Shown here: positions 41,563 through 50,151 of the stretch, one piece after another
Layout: the number at the start of each line of letters is the position of its first letter
How positions within the stretch are numbered: the first letter of the stretch is position 1
NCBI RefSeq assembly: GCF_000024765.1
Contig: NC_013422.1
Coordinates: 2,127,501 to 2,191,500 of the forward strand
Source: Halothiobacillus neapolitanus c2
Lineage (GTDB): Bacteria > Pseudomonadota > Gammaproteobacteria > Halothiobacillales > Halothiobacillaceae
Direction of reading: 5' to 3'
DNA: 64,000 nt
The notes under the pieces: model-generated
Databases searched by the model: none
What the model was told of the DNA's origin: nothing
Seen by the model: the letters and a program-made list of their open reading frames with translations, nothing else
Position numbers and translations under genes: made by a program

Positions 41563-42192
41563 ATGGATCTGATAGATCGTTATCAAAATGCGGGCTTCGA
41601 AGCGGTGGCCGACGGGGTGATGGATTTCTTTGATCGCAGAGAAGATTTGCAACGGCCCGGCGTGGCCTTTGGTTCGGGCGGCGCGGGCGCGCCACCGGCT
41701 AAAGTGTCAACCGACATCAGCATGGTTGCGTTCAGCCGCACCGACTCCGAAGCCCAAGCGATAGCCGATGTCATCATGCGCGGGGTTACTGCGGGGCTGG
41801 ATCGTTACATACAACAGCGGCCAAAATTCCGGGAAGTTTGCCCGGATCAAACCTTGTTTGTGATGCCGATATTCAATCTGCAACGCTACGCGCCGGGCGA
41901 GGGTTTCAGCCAGTGGCACTGCGACTGGACAATCAGCGACGAAGCCACTGAACCGGCCCATCGGGTTCTGGCGTGGATTCTCTACTGCGATACCGTGCCG
42001 CAAGCGGGTACAGAATTTTACTGGCAAGAGCACCATGAACCCGCCGAGCGGGGCAAGCTTGTGATCTTCCCGGCTGGCCCATCACATATTCATCGCGGGC
42101 GGGTGAATAACGAGCTGAGCAAAACCATCGCCACCGGCTGGATCAACGCGGGTTCGCGCGAAGGGTTTATGGCACGTTTAACGGGTGGCTAA
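41563..42192 (+). CDS. 2-oxoglutarate/Fe(II)-dependent oxygenase-family protein
   Basis: The 209-residue protein has the double-stranded beta-helix iron site of this superfamily. The His-x-Asp pair is in QWHCDW, and the distal His and Arg are in SHIHRGRV. RYAPGEGFSQWH and YWQEHHEPAERGKLVIFP resemble prolyl-hydroxylase-like and PKHD-type members. The frame is open from 41431, but AGGAGA before the ATG at 41563 decides the start. The substrate is unknown. It stands alone between rpsT and a repeat-rich gap. Confidence 0.8.
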   Translation: MDLIDRYQNAGFEAVADGVMDFFDRREDLQRPGVAFGSGGAGAPPAKVSTDISMVAFSRTDSEAQAIADVIMRGVTAGLDRYIQQRPKFREVCPDQTLFVMPIFNLQRYAPGEGFSQWHCDWTISDEATEPAHRVLAWILYCDTVPQAGTEFYWQEHHEPAERGKLVIFPAGPSHIHRGRVNNELSKTIATGWINAGSREGFMARLTGG

Positions 42193-42258
42193 CAAAACCC
42201 AGAAAAAGATGTGCTGGCAAGTGCGGCGTACTCTCGAACAGCGAGTACAATTCGTTAA

Positions 42259-42412
42259 ATCCCCCCCCATCCCCCCTTTTCAAAGGGGGGAGAATCGACC
42301 CCTTATTTTTAAACGTGTGGGCTTCCCTATTTGCAAAAAGGGGGGTGAATCAGCCTCTTCTTTTTGAACGTCTGGGCTCCCCCCCTCCTTTATAAAAAGG
42401 AGAGTGAGGGGA
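42259..42412. repeat. Three C-run/G-run palindromic repeat units
   Basis: Three related inverted repeats follow each other. The first joins a CCCCCC run to GGGGGG through TTTTCAAA (about 42259-42291). The second pairs TTCCC and AAAAAGGGGGG near 42330-42350. The third pairs CTCC runs with AAAAAGGAGAG near 42378-42412. Similar AATCCCCCC-type palindromes are dispersed intergenic repeats in many bacteria. Confidence 0.6.
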
Positions 42413-42446
42413 ATTTAAGCGGGTTTTTATATTCGTGCAGACTTTC

Positions 42447-43094
42447 CTAACCGATTGCGCCATATTCCTTTCGATAGGCACTCATGACTTCACTGGCATC
42501 AACCAAAGTGGCGTGATCGGCGCAAAAGGCAATCAAATTATCAAGACTAGCGATGGTAATCACCTCAAGCCCATAATCACGCTTGAGTTCGCCGATGGCA
42601 GATAGCGCGGTTTGCCCGCGCTCTTGTCGATCCATCATCACGCTTACACCCACTGCGGTGGCGCCCGCCGCCTTGATCAAACCCAGTGATTCTCGAATAG
42701 CGGTACCGGCGGTAATCACATCGTCGATAATCAGCACACGACCGGCCAGCGGCGCGCCGACCAGGCTTCCGCCTTCGCCATGATCTTTGGCTTCTTTACG
42801 ATTGAACACCCAAGGGATGTCTCGCCCCGTTTTTTCTGCCAGCGCGATGCTGGTCGCCGCTGCCAGCGGGATCCCTTTGTAGGCGGGGCCGAAGATTACG
42901 TCGAACTCAATTTCTGAGGCCAAAATCGCTTCAGCGTAAAACTGGCCGATGGCACCCAAAGCCGCGCCGGTTGAAAAAGCGCCCGCATTGAAAAAGTACG
43001 GGCTGCTGCGACCGGACTTGAGCGTGAATTGGCCAAATTTGAGCGCATCGTGATCGAGCGCGAATTGAATGAATTGCTGGCGATAATCGGACAC
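42447..43094 (-). CDS. pyrE: Orotate phosphoribosyltransferase
   Basis: PyrE converts orotate and PRPP to orotidine monophosphate in pyrimidine synthesis. The 215-residue protein starts with GTG ([16 protein letters not shown]), preceded by AAGGA; this aligns with E. coli PyrE. A longer in-frame extension is not supported. It has [40 protein letters not shown] and the PRPP motif [11 protein letters not shown]. Confidence 0.96.
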   Translation of the reverse strand: MSDYRQQFIQFALDHDALKFGQFTLKSGRSSPYFFNAGAFSTGAALGAIGQFYAEAILASEIEFDVIFGPAYKGIPLAAATSIALAEKTGRDIPWVFNRKEAKDHGEGGSLVGAPLAGRVLIIDDVITAGTAIRESLGLIKAAGATAVGVSVMMDRQERGQTALSAIGELKRDYGLEVITIASLDNLIAFCADHATLVDASEVMSAYRKEYGAIG

Positions 43095-43186
43095 GGCGAA
43101 TCCTTGAAGTAGAAACAAAAAATCTACGGGGATTTTGCCAGAAATACCTTCAGCGATGGGTATCGCGAACAGAAAAACGCGCATAA

Positions 43187-43220
43187 CAAAAACGCCCGTC
43201 ACAATGGACAGGCGTTTTAT
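43187..43220 (-). terminator. Terminator of clpB
   Basis: AAAACGCC pairs with GGCGTTTT across a 14-base loop. On the minus strand the stem runs into TTTTTGTT. Confidence 0.6.
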
Positions 43221-43245
43221 CGCTCTTGCGTGGCCTATTTGGGCA

Positions 43246-45828
43246 TTAGTTGTTCAGCACCAAGCTTCCTTCTTTGGCATCAACAACGATGGCATCACCG
43301 GGCATGAATTCTCCCTTGAGAATCGCTTGCGCGAGGGTATTCTCCAGTTTTTGCTGAATGGCGCGTTTGAGTGGCCGCGCGCCATACACCGGATCGAAAC
43401 CGGCCTCGCCCAGCAGATCAAGTGCCTGGATCGTGAGTTCAATCTGCAAATCACGCTCCGCCAGCCGTTTACGCAGAAAGTCAATCTGGATGTCCACAAT
43501 CTGGCGAATCTGTTCACGACCCAGCGGATGGAATACCACCACCTCATCGATGCGGTTAATGAACTCGGGCCTAAAGTGCCCGCCGACAACCTCCAACACA
43601 GCGGTTTTCATTGCGTCGTAATCGTTCGTTTCCGCCATTTCCTGAATCAGATGCGAGCCTAAGTTGGAGGTCATCACAATCACGGTATTGCGAAAATCCA
43701 CCGTGCGCCCTTGCCCATCGGTCAAACGGCCATCATCGAGCACCTGAAGCAACACGTTGAACACATCTGGGTGCGCCTTTTCGACTTCATCGAGCAGGAT
43801 CACGCTGTACGGCTTGCGGCGAATGGCCTCGGTGAGATAACCGCCTTCCTCGTAGCCAACATAACCCGGCGGCGCACCGATCAAGCGGGCGACCGAATGC
43901 TTCTCCATGAACTCGCTCATGTCGATGCGCACCATGGATTCCTCGGTGTCGAATAGAAAATTTGCCAAGGCTTTGGTCAGTTCGGTTTTGCCCACGCCGG
44001 TCGGCCCGAGGAACAAGAACGAACCATTGGGCCGATTCGGGTCGGACAAGCCCGCCCGTGAACGACGAATCGCATCGGCCACAGATTTGACTGCTTCATC
44101 CTGCCCGACCACGCGGGTAGCCAGCGCCTCTTCCATGCGCAAGAGTTTGTCTTTTTCGCCTTCGAGCATTTTGGCAACCGGAATGCCCGTCGCCCGCGCC
44201 ACGACTTCGGCAATTTCTTCTTCGCCGACTTTGTTGCGCAGTAATCGAGGCGTCGTTTCGGTTTGTTCAGCCGATTGCGCTTGCTGCAACTGGCGCTCAA
44301 GCTCTGGAATACGGCCATATTGCAATTCAGACATCCGCGCCAGATCACCCGCCCGGCGCGCGGTTTCAAAATCGATGCGCGCATGATCGAGCTGCTCTTT
44401 CACCTTCGCACTGCCCTCGACCATCAGCTTTTCAGCCTTCCAGATTTCTTCCAGTTCGCTGTATTCACGGCCGAGGCGGTCAATTTGCTCTTCCAAATCG
44501 GCCAAGCGCTTGAGACTGGCCTCATCTTTTTCTTTCTTGAGCGCGACCTGCTCTATTTTGAGTTGAATCAAGCGTCGCTCCAGCCGATCCATCTCCTCCG
44601 GCTTGGAATCGATCTCCATGCGTAGACGCGAGGCGGCCTCATCGATCAGATCAATGGCTTTGTCCGGCAATTGGCGGTCGGTGACATAACGGTGGGAAAG
44701 TGTCGCCGCGGCCACGATGGCCGGATCGGTGATTTCTACCCCATGGTGGACTTCGTAGCGCTCTTTCAGGCCGCGCAGAATGGCGATGGTGTCTTCCACG
44801 CTCGGCTCATCGACCAGCACTTTCTGGAACCGTCGTTCGAGGGCGGCGTCTTTTTCGATGTATTGGCGGTATTCATCCAGGGTGGTCGCGCCGATGCAGT
44901 GCAGCTCGCCACGCGCTAGGGCGGGTTTGAGCATATTGCCTGCATCCATCGCGCCATCGGATTTGCCTGCACCGACCATGGTATGAATTTCGTCGATGAA
45001 CAAAATCACGCGGCCTTCCTGCTTGGCGACATCGTTCAATACGCCTTTGAGGCGTTCTTCGAAATCACCCCGGAATTTAGCACCGGCCAGCAACGCGCCC
45101 ATGTCGAGCGAAAGCACACGCTTGTTCTTGAGGTTTTCCGGCACTTCACCGTTAACAATGCGCTGCGCCAGCCCTTCGACAATGGCGGTTTTGCCCACGC
45201 CCGGTTCACCAATCAACACTGGATTATTCTTGGTGCGGCGTTGCAAAACCTGAACCGCACGGCGGATTTCCTCATCGCGACCAATCACCGGATCGAGCTT
45301 GCCTGCTTCCGCCCGCGCGGTCAGATCGATACTGTATTTTTCGAGCGCCTGACGAGATTCTTCGGCGTTGGCATCGTTTACCGATTCGCCGCCGCGCAAG
45401 GTCTCGATTGCCTTTTCGACCGCACCCTTGCTCACGCCCGATTTACGCAGCAGCTCTCCCAGCGCGCCTTTATCTTCAGCGGCGGCCAGCACAAACAATT
45501 CGCTGGAAATGAACTGATCTTTGCGCTGTTGCGCCAGCTTGTCGGTCACGTTGAGCAGGCGGGAGAGATCGTTGGAAAGATGCACCTCGCCCGCCGCCGC
45601 GCCGGAAACCGCCGGCAAGTGATCAAGCAACTCGCCCAATTGGGAACGCAGCATCCCGATGTTCACGTCCGATTGGGTGAGCAGGTGCCGAACCGTGCCG
45701 CCTTCCTGATCGATCAGCGCCAAAAAAAGATGCGCGGGCTCGATGAACTGATGGTCCCGGCCCACGGCCAACGACTGTGCATCAGCCAATGCCATTTGAA
45801 ATTTGGCGGTCAATTTATCCATTCGCAT
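43246..45828 (-). CDS. clpB: ATP-dependent disaggregase ClpB
   Basis: ClpB threads aggregated proteins through its hexameric pore together with DnaK. The 860-residue protein has an N-terminal Clp domain. The first AAA+ module has Walker A GEPGVGKT, and a coiled-coil middle domain (about 400-530) follows. The second AAA+ module has GPTGVGKT and the arginine-finger region. [20 protein letters not shown] aligns with the E. coli start, and AGAGGG precedes it. A heat-shock promoter candidate lies just upstream. Confidence 0.98.
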   Translation of the reverse strand: MRMDKLTAKFQMALADAQSLAVGRDHQFIEPAHLFLALIDQEGGTVRHLLTQSDVNIGMLRSQLGELLDHLPAVSGAAAGEVHLSNDLSRLLNVTDKLAQQRKDQFISSELFVLAAAEDKGALGELLRKSGVSKGAVEKAIETLRGGESVNDANAEESRQALEKYSIDLTARAEAGKLDPVIGRDEEIRRAVQVLQRRTKNNPVLIGEPGVGKTAIVEGLAQRIVNGEVPENLKNKRVLSLDMGALLAGAKFRGDFEERLKGVLNDVAKQEGRVILFIDEIHTMVGAGKSDGAMDAGNMLKPALARGELHCIGATTLDEYRQYIEKDAALERRFQKVLVDEPSVEDTIAILRGLKERYEVHHGVEITDPAIVAAATLSHRYVTDRQLPDKAIDLIDEAASRLRMEIDSKPEEMDRLERRLIQLKIEQVALKKEKDEASLKRLADLEEQIDRLGREYSELEEIWKAEKLMVEGSAKVKEQLDHARIDFETARRAGDLARMSELQYGRIPELERQLQQAQSAEQTETTPRLLRNKVGEEEIAEVVARATGIPVAKMLEGEKDKLLRMEEALATRVVGQDEAVKSVADAIRRSRAGLSDPNRPNGSFLFLGPTGVGKTELTKALANFLFDTEESMVRIDMSEFMEKHSVARLIGAPPGYVGYEEGGYLTEAIRRKPYSVILLDEVEKAHPDVFNVLLQVLDDGRLTDGQGRTVDFRNTVIVMTSNLGSHLIQEMAETNDYDAMKTAVLEVVGGHFRPEFINRIDEVVVFHPLGREQIRQIVDIQIDFLRKRLAERDLQIELTIQALDLLGEAGFDPVYGARPLKRAIQQKLENTLAQAILKGEFMPGDAIVVDAKEGSLVLNN

Positions 45829-45863
45829 GCGTCAACCCTCTGAAATCATGTTTAATGTCGCTG

Positions 45864-45891
45864 ATATGGCCGCGTTTTGCGCAAATTCAAG
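45864..45891 (-). promoter_or_regulatory. Candidate sigma-32 heat-shock promoter of clpB
   Basis: On the minus strand CTTGAAT (45891-45885) and GGCCATAT (45871-45864) are separated by 13 bases. The sigma-32 consensus is CTTGAAA, 13-14 bases, CCCCATNT. The predicted leader is about 30 bases. Confidence 0.65.
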
Positions 45892-46092
45892 CGTTGTCCG
45901 TCCTCATTTTTCCTCAAGGAACGCTCATTTCAACCCATCGAAAAGATGCTCGCGTTGAAGCCAGGCAGCGCCCGTTGCAGCGAAAAATAAATCAGGACCA
46001 ATTCGTTCGACGATGCACCCGAGACCGCATCTGATCAACCAAGCAAGATGCTCTGGTATTTTGCCGTCGCATTTATTATCATTATTTATACA

Positions 46093-46106
46093 TGATAAAT
46101 TTATCA
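46093..46106. promoter_or_regulatory. Perfect 14-base palindrome upstream of the DUF6858 gene
   Basis: TGATAAATTTATCA is a perfect palindrome 18 bases before the gene start, downstream of AT-rich promoter-like sequence. It could be an operator. Spacing between half-sites is 6 rather than the 4 of FNR-type sites. Confidence 0.35.
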
Positions 46107-46124
46107 ACAGACGAGGCGATCACC

Positions 46125-46517
46125 ATGCAACAAACCCACTTTGACGAAAAATACCCGGTCTATGAACTCACGCTCCCCAAAAGCGAGACAACAGCCGTCA
46201 GCGCGAGTGACATCATTTCGCGACTGAAGGCCAATGTGGACAGCAATCCCAGCGCGGCCTTCATCGGCCTGTTTGATCATTTCGCGCACACGAAGAATCT
46301 GCCGGAAGGCGAAATCGCCGATGGCATTCTGGCGGCTCAGCACATCATTTTCTGTTTTGGCATCAAACTGCCCGGCCCGCGCGTCATGGCCGTGCGACCC
46401 CGCTCCATTGGCGTGACCGAGTTTGCCGATCAGTTCGTGATTAATTTCATGGAACCGCCCATGCCGATGGCGACGAATGCCATGGAAAGCTGGGTGAATG
46501 CGCTGCGCGATCGTTGA
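46125..46517 (+). CDS. DUF6858 family protein
   Basis: The 130-residue soluble protein begins MQQTHFDEKYPVYEL. It contains AAFIGLFDHFAHTKNLPEGE, FCFGIKLPGPRVMAVRPRSIG and FMEPPMPMATNAMESW. It matches, from memory, a small family found in sulfur-oxidising and related proteobacteria; the function is unknown. An upstream in-frame ATG at 46092 lacks a ribosome binding site, whereas GAGG precedes the ATG at 46125. Confidence 0.75.
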   Translation: MQQTHFDEKYPVYELTLPKSETTAVSASDIISRLKANVDSNPSAAFIGLFDHFAHTKNLPEGEIADGILAAQHIIFCFGIKLPGPRVMAVRPRSIGVTEFADQFVINFMEPPMPMATNAMESWVNALRDR

Positions 46518-46540
46518 TCGCGCGCGCTGATCACAACCTA

Positions 46541-46580
46541 AAAAAAACCGGCGAGGCCCATGCCTCGCCGGTTTTTTTAG
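46541..46580. terminator. Bidirectional rho-independent terminator
   Basis: AAACCGGCGAGGC pairs with GCCTCGCCGGTTT, flanked by A and T runs on both sides. It ends the DUF6858 transcript and could also stop leftward transcription. Confidence 0.85.
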
Positions 46581-46592
46581 GCCCTGTTGGCT

Positions 46593-46861
46593 AGTGTACT
46601 GTTTCGCTCTTGGAGGTACTTTCAGAGCCCTCCGAATGCGTCAGGACAAGGCGCCGTGCGCAGGCAATGGCCCACACCCTTGGCAAGCACGGCAACGCCG
46701 TCATGGCGCATTCGGTGGTCTCCCTTCTGGCGAGCCGCTGGCCGATCATCTGAGGCGTTGCGCCCGCTTGTAAGGGGGGTGGCCCTTGCTGCGCGAGCGC
46801 GCCTTGCATCTAATCGGCCAGCGACTCGCTGAAAGCACCTCCAAGAACGAAACTGTACACT
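46593..46861. mobile_element. MITE-like element with long terminal inverted repeats
   Basis: The ends carry a 33-base inverted repeat (46593-46625 and 46829-46861) beginning GTGTACTGTTTCG, with about three mismatches. A second inverted repeat lies inside: GCGAG-CGCTGGCCGAT at 46730-46749 and 46811-46829. The 269-base element encodes no transposase; the short frames inside are not convincing. It sits between a terminator and the 3' end of the phosphoesterase gene. No clear target-site duplication is visible. Confidence 0.7.
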
Positions 46862-46864
46862 TGA

Positions 46865-47725
46865 TCAGGAATGTACCGTCGTGGATTCCGCCGATTGTGA
46901 TGGCTTCATCCGTGCGGCCGCCGTGACCGGTAGCGAGTGAATCAATGTCCGAACATCCAAGCGATCTGCACTTTCCTTCGCCCAATTTACAAGCTCCAGT
47001 GCTCCATTCGTCTGTTCGATGATAGCGGTGCAATGCTCGACCCAGTCGCCGGAGTTGGCGTACAGGATGGAGCCATCTTGACGCAGGTTAGCGTGATGAA
47101 TGTGGCCGCACACGACGACGTCCACGTCTTGTTCGCGCGCGTGGCGAATCGCCGCGGTTTCGAATTTTTCGATGTAGGTCCGGGCATTGGGCACCTGATT
47201 CTTGATCGCGAGCGACAGCGACCAATAGCCTTTGCCCAGCAGGCGGCGAATGCGTGTGCTGATCCGGTTCAAGCCCATCAGCAACTCGTAACCGGCGTTG
47301 CCGATCCATTTAAGTACCCGACTGTGCCGCACGACACCATCAAACTCGTCCCCGTGGAGGATCAGCGCCTGACGCCCATCGGCCAGGGTGTGTCGGTATT
47401 CACGGTGAATCTGTACACCGCCGAGTTCGGAACCCAGATAATCCCGGAAAAATTCGTCGTGATTACCCGGCACAAAGACCACCTGCGTGCCTTGAGCGGC
47501 CAGCTCCATCACACGCTGCAACAACTGGGTATTGAGCAAAGGCCAGTGCCAGCGGCTGGTCTTCATCTTCCAGATATCGAAGATATCCCCGTTCAGAAAG
47601 AGATATTCGCAACGGATATGTGACAGGAAATCGAGCAGATATTCCGCCCGAGCATCCTTGGTGCCGAGATGAACATCGGAAATAAAAACACTGCGGTAGG
47701 ACAGAAGGCCAGCATTCTGCGACAT
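46865..47725 (-). CDS. Metallophosphoesterase, LpxH-like (UDP-2,3-diacylglucosamine diphosphatase family)
   Basis: The 286-residue protein has all five metallophosphoesterase blocks: SDVHLG, LNGDIFDIW, PGNHDEF, LHGDEFDG and CGHIHHA. The sequence resembles the LpxH-like enzymes that cleave UDP-diacylglucosamine to lipid X, but it is longer than classical LpxH (240). The divergent C-terminal tail (about 245-286) ends next to the MITE-like element. If it is the lipid A enzyme, it would act two steps after LpxC in the same pathway. Confidence 0.8.
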   Translation of the reverse strand: MSQNAGLLSYRSVFISDVHLGTKDARAEYLLDFLSHIRCEYLFLNGDIFDIWKMKTSRWHWPLLNTQLLQRVMELAAQGTQVVFVPGNHDEFFRDYLGSELGGVQIHREYRHTLADGRQALILHGDEFDGVVRHSRVLKWIGNAGYELLMGLNRISTRIRRLLGKGYWSLSLAIKNQVPNARTYIEKFETAAIRHAREQDVDVVVCGHIHHANLRQDGSILYANSGDWVEHCTAIIEQTNGALELVNWAKESADRLDVRTLIHSLPVTAAARMKPSQSAESTTVHS

Positions 47726-47978
47726 GAGTGATCACTCCAACCGTTGGATAATGAGCACATTTAGCCGCAGGCAGGTGACATAACGATGTGATTTTGATTT
47801 CAGTTTTCTTGCAATCGATAGATTCGGACCCGAACAACCGATCAGAAAAATTTGAATAAGGCAGAAACAATTCATTTCCGCCCAATCCGGTTGGGCATAG
47901 ACTCAAAACTTTTATTTCGACCCCCCCGACAAGATCAACTCCGGCCTGTACTGGATTCGCTCACTCATCCAGCCGCTG

Positions 47979-48305
47979 ATGGATTCTCCGTACAACGAAG
48001 CCCCGGAGATGATGAACATTGTTGTTGTGATTCACGGCACCGAGATCGTGACCCTGGCGAAGAAGAACTATCAGAAATACAAGGTTGCCGTTGATCGAAT
48101 GAACTATTACCACCAGCTCGGTGTGCAATTTCATATCTGCGGGCTCGCGTTGCACGATTTCGACTACACGCCAGAGGACATGCAGGATTTCGTGAAAATC
48201 GTACCTTCTGCCTTTGCCGATCTGGCCGGTTTACAGCAAGAAGGTTACGCCCTGATCACGCCGCGCATCTTCACCAAGCAGGTGAATACCCAAGACATCA
48301 GATAA
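47979..48305 (+). CDS. DsrE-family protein (N-terminus uncertain)
   Basis: The ATG-started product of 108 residues (IVVVIHGTEIVTLAKKNY, then LGVQFHICGLALHDFDY) fits the DsrE/DsrF-like sulfur-relay fold. It includes one Cys in the position expected for persulfide carriers (HICGLA). The same frame stays protein-like upstream to 47901 (FYFDPPDKINSGLYWIRSLI), just after an in-frame TAG at 47898. That stretch has no ATG, GTG or TTG, and the ATG at 47979 has no ribosome binding site. The gene may use a non-standard start, be damaged at its 5' end, or contain a sequence error. Confidence 0.6.
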   Translation: MDSPYNEAPEMMNIVVVIHGTEIVTLAKKNYQKYKVAVDRMNYYHQLGVQFHICGLALHDFDYTPEDMQDFVKIVPSAFADLAGLQQEGYALITPRIFTKQVNTQDIR

Positions 48306-48314
48306 GGCGAGCAA

Positions 48315-48815
48315 TCAAGTCGGGGTGCGCCGTTTGAGATCAGCGTGGCGGCTGACCAATCGATCGAGAAACAAAATCCCGTCCAGATGATCGACTTCAT
48401 GCTGGGCGATGCGCGCCTCAAAGCCGGACATGGTGAACGTGCAGGGCTTGCCATTGCGATCTTGCGCCTTGAGTTCGATTTTCTCGGCACGTATGACCTT
48501 GCCGGTGTAATCGGGCACCGAAAGACAGCCTTCGCGGCCCACGGCGAAACCATCCCACGCGGTAATTTCCGGATTGATCAAAACCAGATGGCCGTGGTTA
48601 TCGACGGGACGGCGCGCGCGGGTCGCATCGACAATGCAAATGCGCTGCAACACGCCAACCTGTGGGGCTGCGATGCCCACAGCACCCGGCCCGCCGGAAC
48701 AGGTTTCGATTAAGTGATCGATGAACGATTGCATCTCGGGATTAAATGTGTCGACCGGTTCGCAACCCGTTTTCAATCGCTCGTCGGGATAAGTCAAAAT
48801 TTCTAGGCTCGCCAC
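48315..48815 (-). CDS. def: Peptide deformylase
   Basis: Def removes the formyl group from nascent proteins. The 166-residue protein has the three family motifs: GAVGIAAPQ (motif I), EGCLSVP with the metal-binding Cys (motif II), and HEVDHLDG with the metal-binding His pair and catalytic Glu (motif III). It is not next to fmt as the major def often is, so it may be a second copy. It follows the ACT-domain gene by two bases. Confidence 0.94.
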   Translation of the reverse strand: MASLEILTYPDERLKTGCEPVDTFNPEMQSFIDHLIETCSGGPGAVGIAAPQVGVLQRICIVDATRARRPVDNHGHLVLINPEITAWDGFAVGREGCLSVPDYTGKVIRAEKIELKAQDRNGKPCTFTMSGFEARIAQHEVDHLDGILFLDRLVSRHADLKRRTPT

Positions 48816-48817
48816 CG

Positions 48818-49354
48818 TTACCCCCGAACCGTATCCAAGGGTGTGATACGAACAGATAGCTCCTGCACGCCCAACCCGGCGACAGCCTGTTCGATCGCAT
48901 CAATGCCCTGACTTGCTTCACCCTCGATCTGCATGATGTAGATTGGCGCTGTGGCCGTACCCCCCACATCGGAGCGCAAATCAAGAATATTCAAGCCTGC
49001 TTCGGCCAATGCTGCGGTCACCTCGGCCACGATTCCGGCACGGTCGGCCCCATGTACGGTGACCAGAACATCCGGGGCAATCACCTGATGCAGCGCCGCA
49101 TCGGTCTCGTCCACATGCAGCTTGAGGTGAAACTCAACCCGCACAGATTCGAGTAAACCGATCACGTCCTCGGGCGAGCCCGCTCCGCGCACCATCATCA
49201 TGATGGCAAACTGATTCCCCAGACGCATCATCGAGGCTTCGCCAAGCTGCGCGCCCGCGGCGAACAATACTCGGGTCACATTCGCCACGATCCCGGGACG
49301 ATCTTCGCCCACCAGGGTCAAAATCAACCATTTGTTTTGCATTACCTGTTCCAT
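48818..49354 (-). CDS. ACT-domain regulator, GcvR-like
   Basis: The 178-residue protein has two ACT domains (about 8-80 with LVGEDRPGIVANVTRVLF, and 95-170 with VHGADRAGIVAEVTAALAEAG). This layout matches GcvR, which antagonises GcvA at the glycine-cleavage operon. No gcv genes are in view, so the target is unproven. AGGA lies 8 bases before the first ATG; a second ATG follows four codons later. Confidence 0.82.
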   Translation of the reverse strand: MEQVMQNKWLILTLVGEDRPGIVANVTRVLFAAGAQLGEASMMRLGNQFAIMMMVRGAGSPEDVIGLLESVRVEFHLKLHVDETDAALHQVIAPDVLVTVHGADRAGIVAEVTAALAEAGLNILDLRSDVGGTATAPIYIMQIEGEASQGIDAIEQAVAGLGVQELSVRITPLDTVRG

Positions 49355-49381
49355 TATCCGTTCCTCTTCATCTGTTGACGC

Positions 49382-50146
49382 TCAATGGGCATCACGCCAA
49401 ATCAGCGTCGCCATGCGCCCCGTCCGGCCGCCATCACGTCGGTAAGAATAAAACAGATCCGGCGAACGCACGGTACATAAATTACCGCCGCTAATCCGCT
49501 TCAAACCAGCGCGCCTCAGCCGTTGCCGTGCCAATGCGGGCAGATCAGCCAAATATTTTCCAGCTTCGCCCGTAGGTACAAATGCGGTTTGCGCTTCCGG
49601 TAAAACAGCCATGAATGCCGAACGTACTTCTTCGCCCACCTCGAAACTTTCCGGCCCGATGGCCGGCCCGATCCATGCCTGAATCGATTCGGGCGATGCC
49701 CTGAATCGGGCCAAGGTCGATTCCAAAACACCGGCAGCCAAGCCGCGCCAACCAGCATGAGCCACGGCCAGCTCAATCCCGTCTAGGCTGGCAAAGGTCA
49801 CCGAAAGGCAATCGGCCGTGAGCACACTTAATACCACGCCGGGTTGATCGGTATAAGCCGCATCGGCTGTGGCGCAATCGCCAGAACAGGAAGTTGCGCT
49901 GCGTTCATCCGCCACAGCCACGCCGTGCACCTGATTCAACCACATTGGTTCGGAAGGCAAGGCGAGCGACACACACAACCGGGCACGATTCTCGGCGACC
50001 GCCACGGGGTCATCTTCCACATGGGTCGCCAGATTGAGATGATCGAACGGCGGATGGCTCACGCCACCGGAACGGGTGGTTACACAGGCATGAACGCCGG
50101 GTGGGGGCGTCCAGTCAGCCTTGATGATTTCCACCAGACGCCCCAT
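49382..50146 (-). CDS. pgeF: Peptidoglycan editing factor PgeF (LACC1/YfiH family)
   Basis: The 254-residue protein has the copper/zinc-site motifs of the family: LNQVHG, TADCLSV (with the catalytic Cys) and AVAHAGWRGLAAGVL, then GPAIGPESFEVGEEV. The family removes L-Ser from mis-made UDP-MurNAc in E. coli; other members are described as purine nucleoside phosphorylases. It lies five bases after rluD, the usual bamD/rluD/pgeF neighbourhood. Confidence 0.93.
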   Translation of the reverse strand: MGRLVEIIKADWTPPPGVHACVTTRSGGVSHPPFDHLNLATHVEDDPVAVAENRARLCVSLALPSEPMWLNQVHGVAVADERSATSCSGDCATADAAYTDQPGVVLSVLTADCLSVTFASLDGIELAVAHAGWRGLAAGVLESTLARFRASPESIQAWIGPAIGPESFEVGEEVRSAFMAVLPEAQTAFVPTGEAGKYLADLPALARQRLRRAGLKRISGGNLCTVRSPDLFYSYRRDGGRTGRMATLIWRDAH

Positions 50147-50151
50147 GCCGA

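Noticed and set aside
46093-46106. FNR/Dnr-type site upstream of the DUF6858 gene
   Set aside because: The half-sites TGAT and ATCA are six bases apart instead of four.
46587-46832. Short frames inside the MITE-like element
   Set aside because: They cover the inverted repeats, show no transposase motif, and lack start signals.
47852-48094. 80-codon TTG-started frame over the DsrE 5' region
   Set aside because: It is in a different frame from the conserved DsrE residues. A frameshift at the seven-C run was considered, but the conserved FYFDPP residues lie upstream of the run in the DsrE frame.
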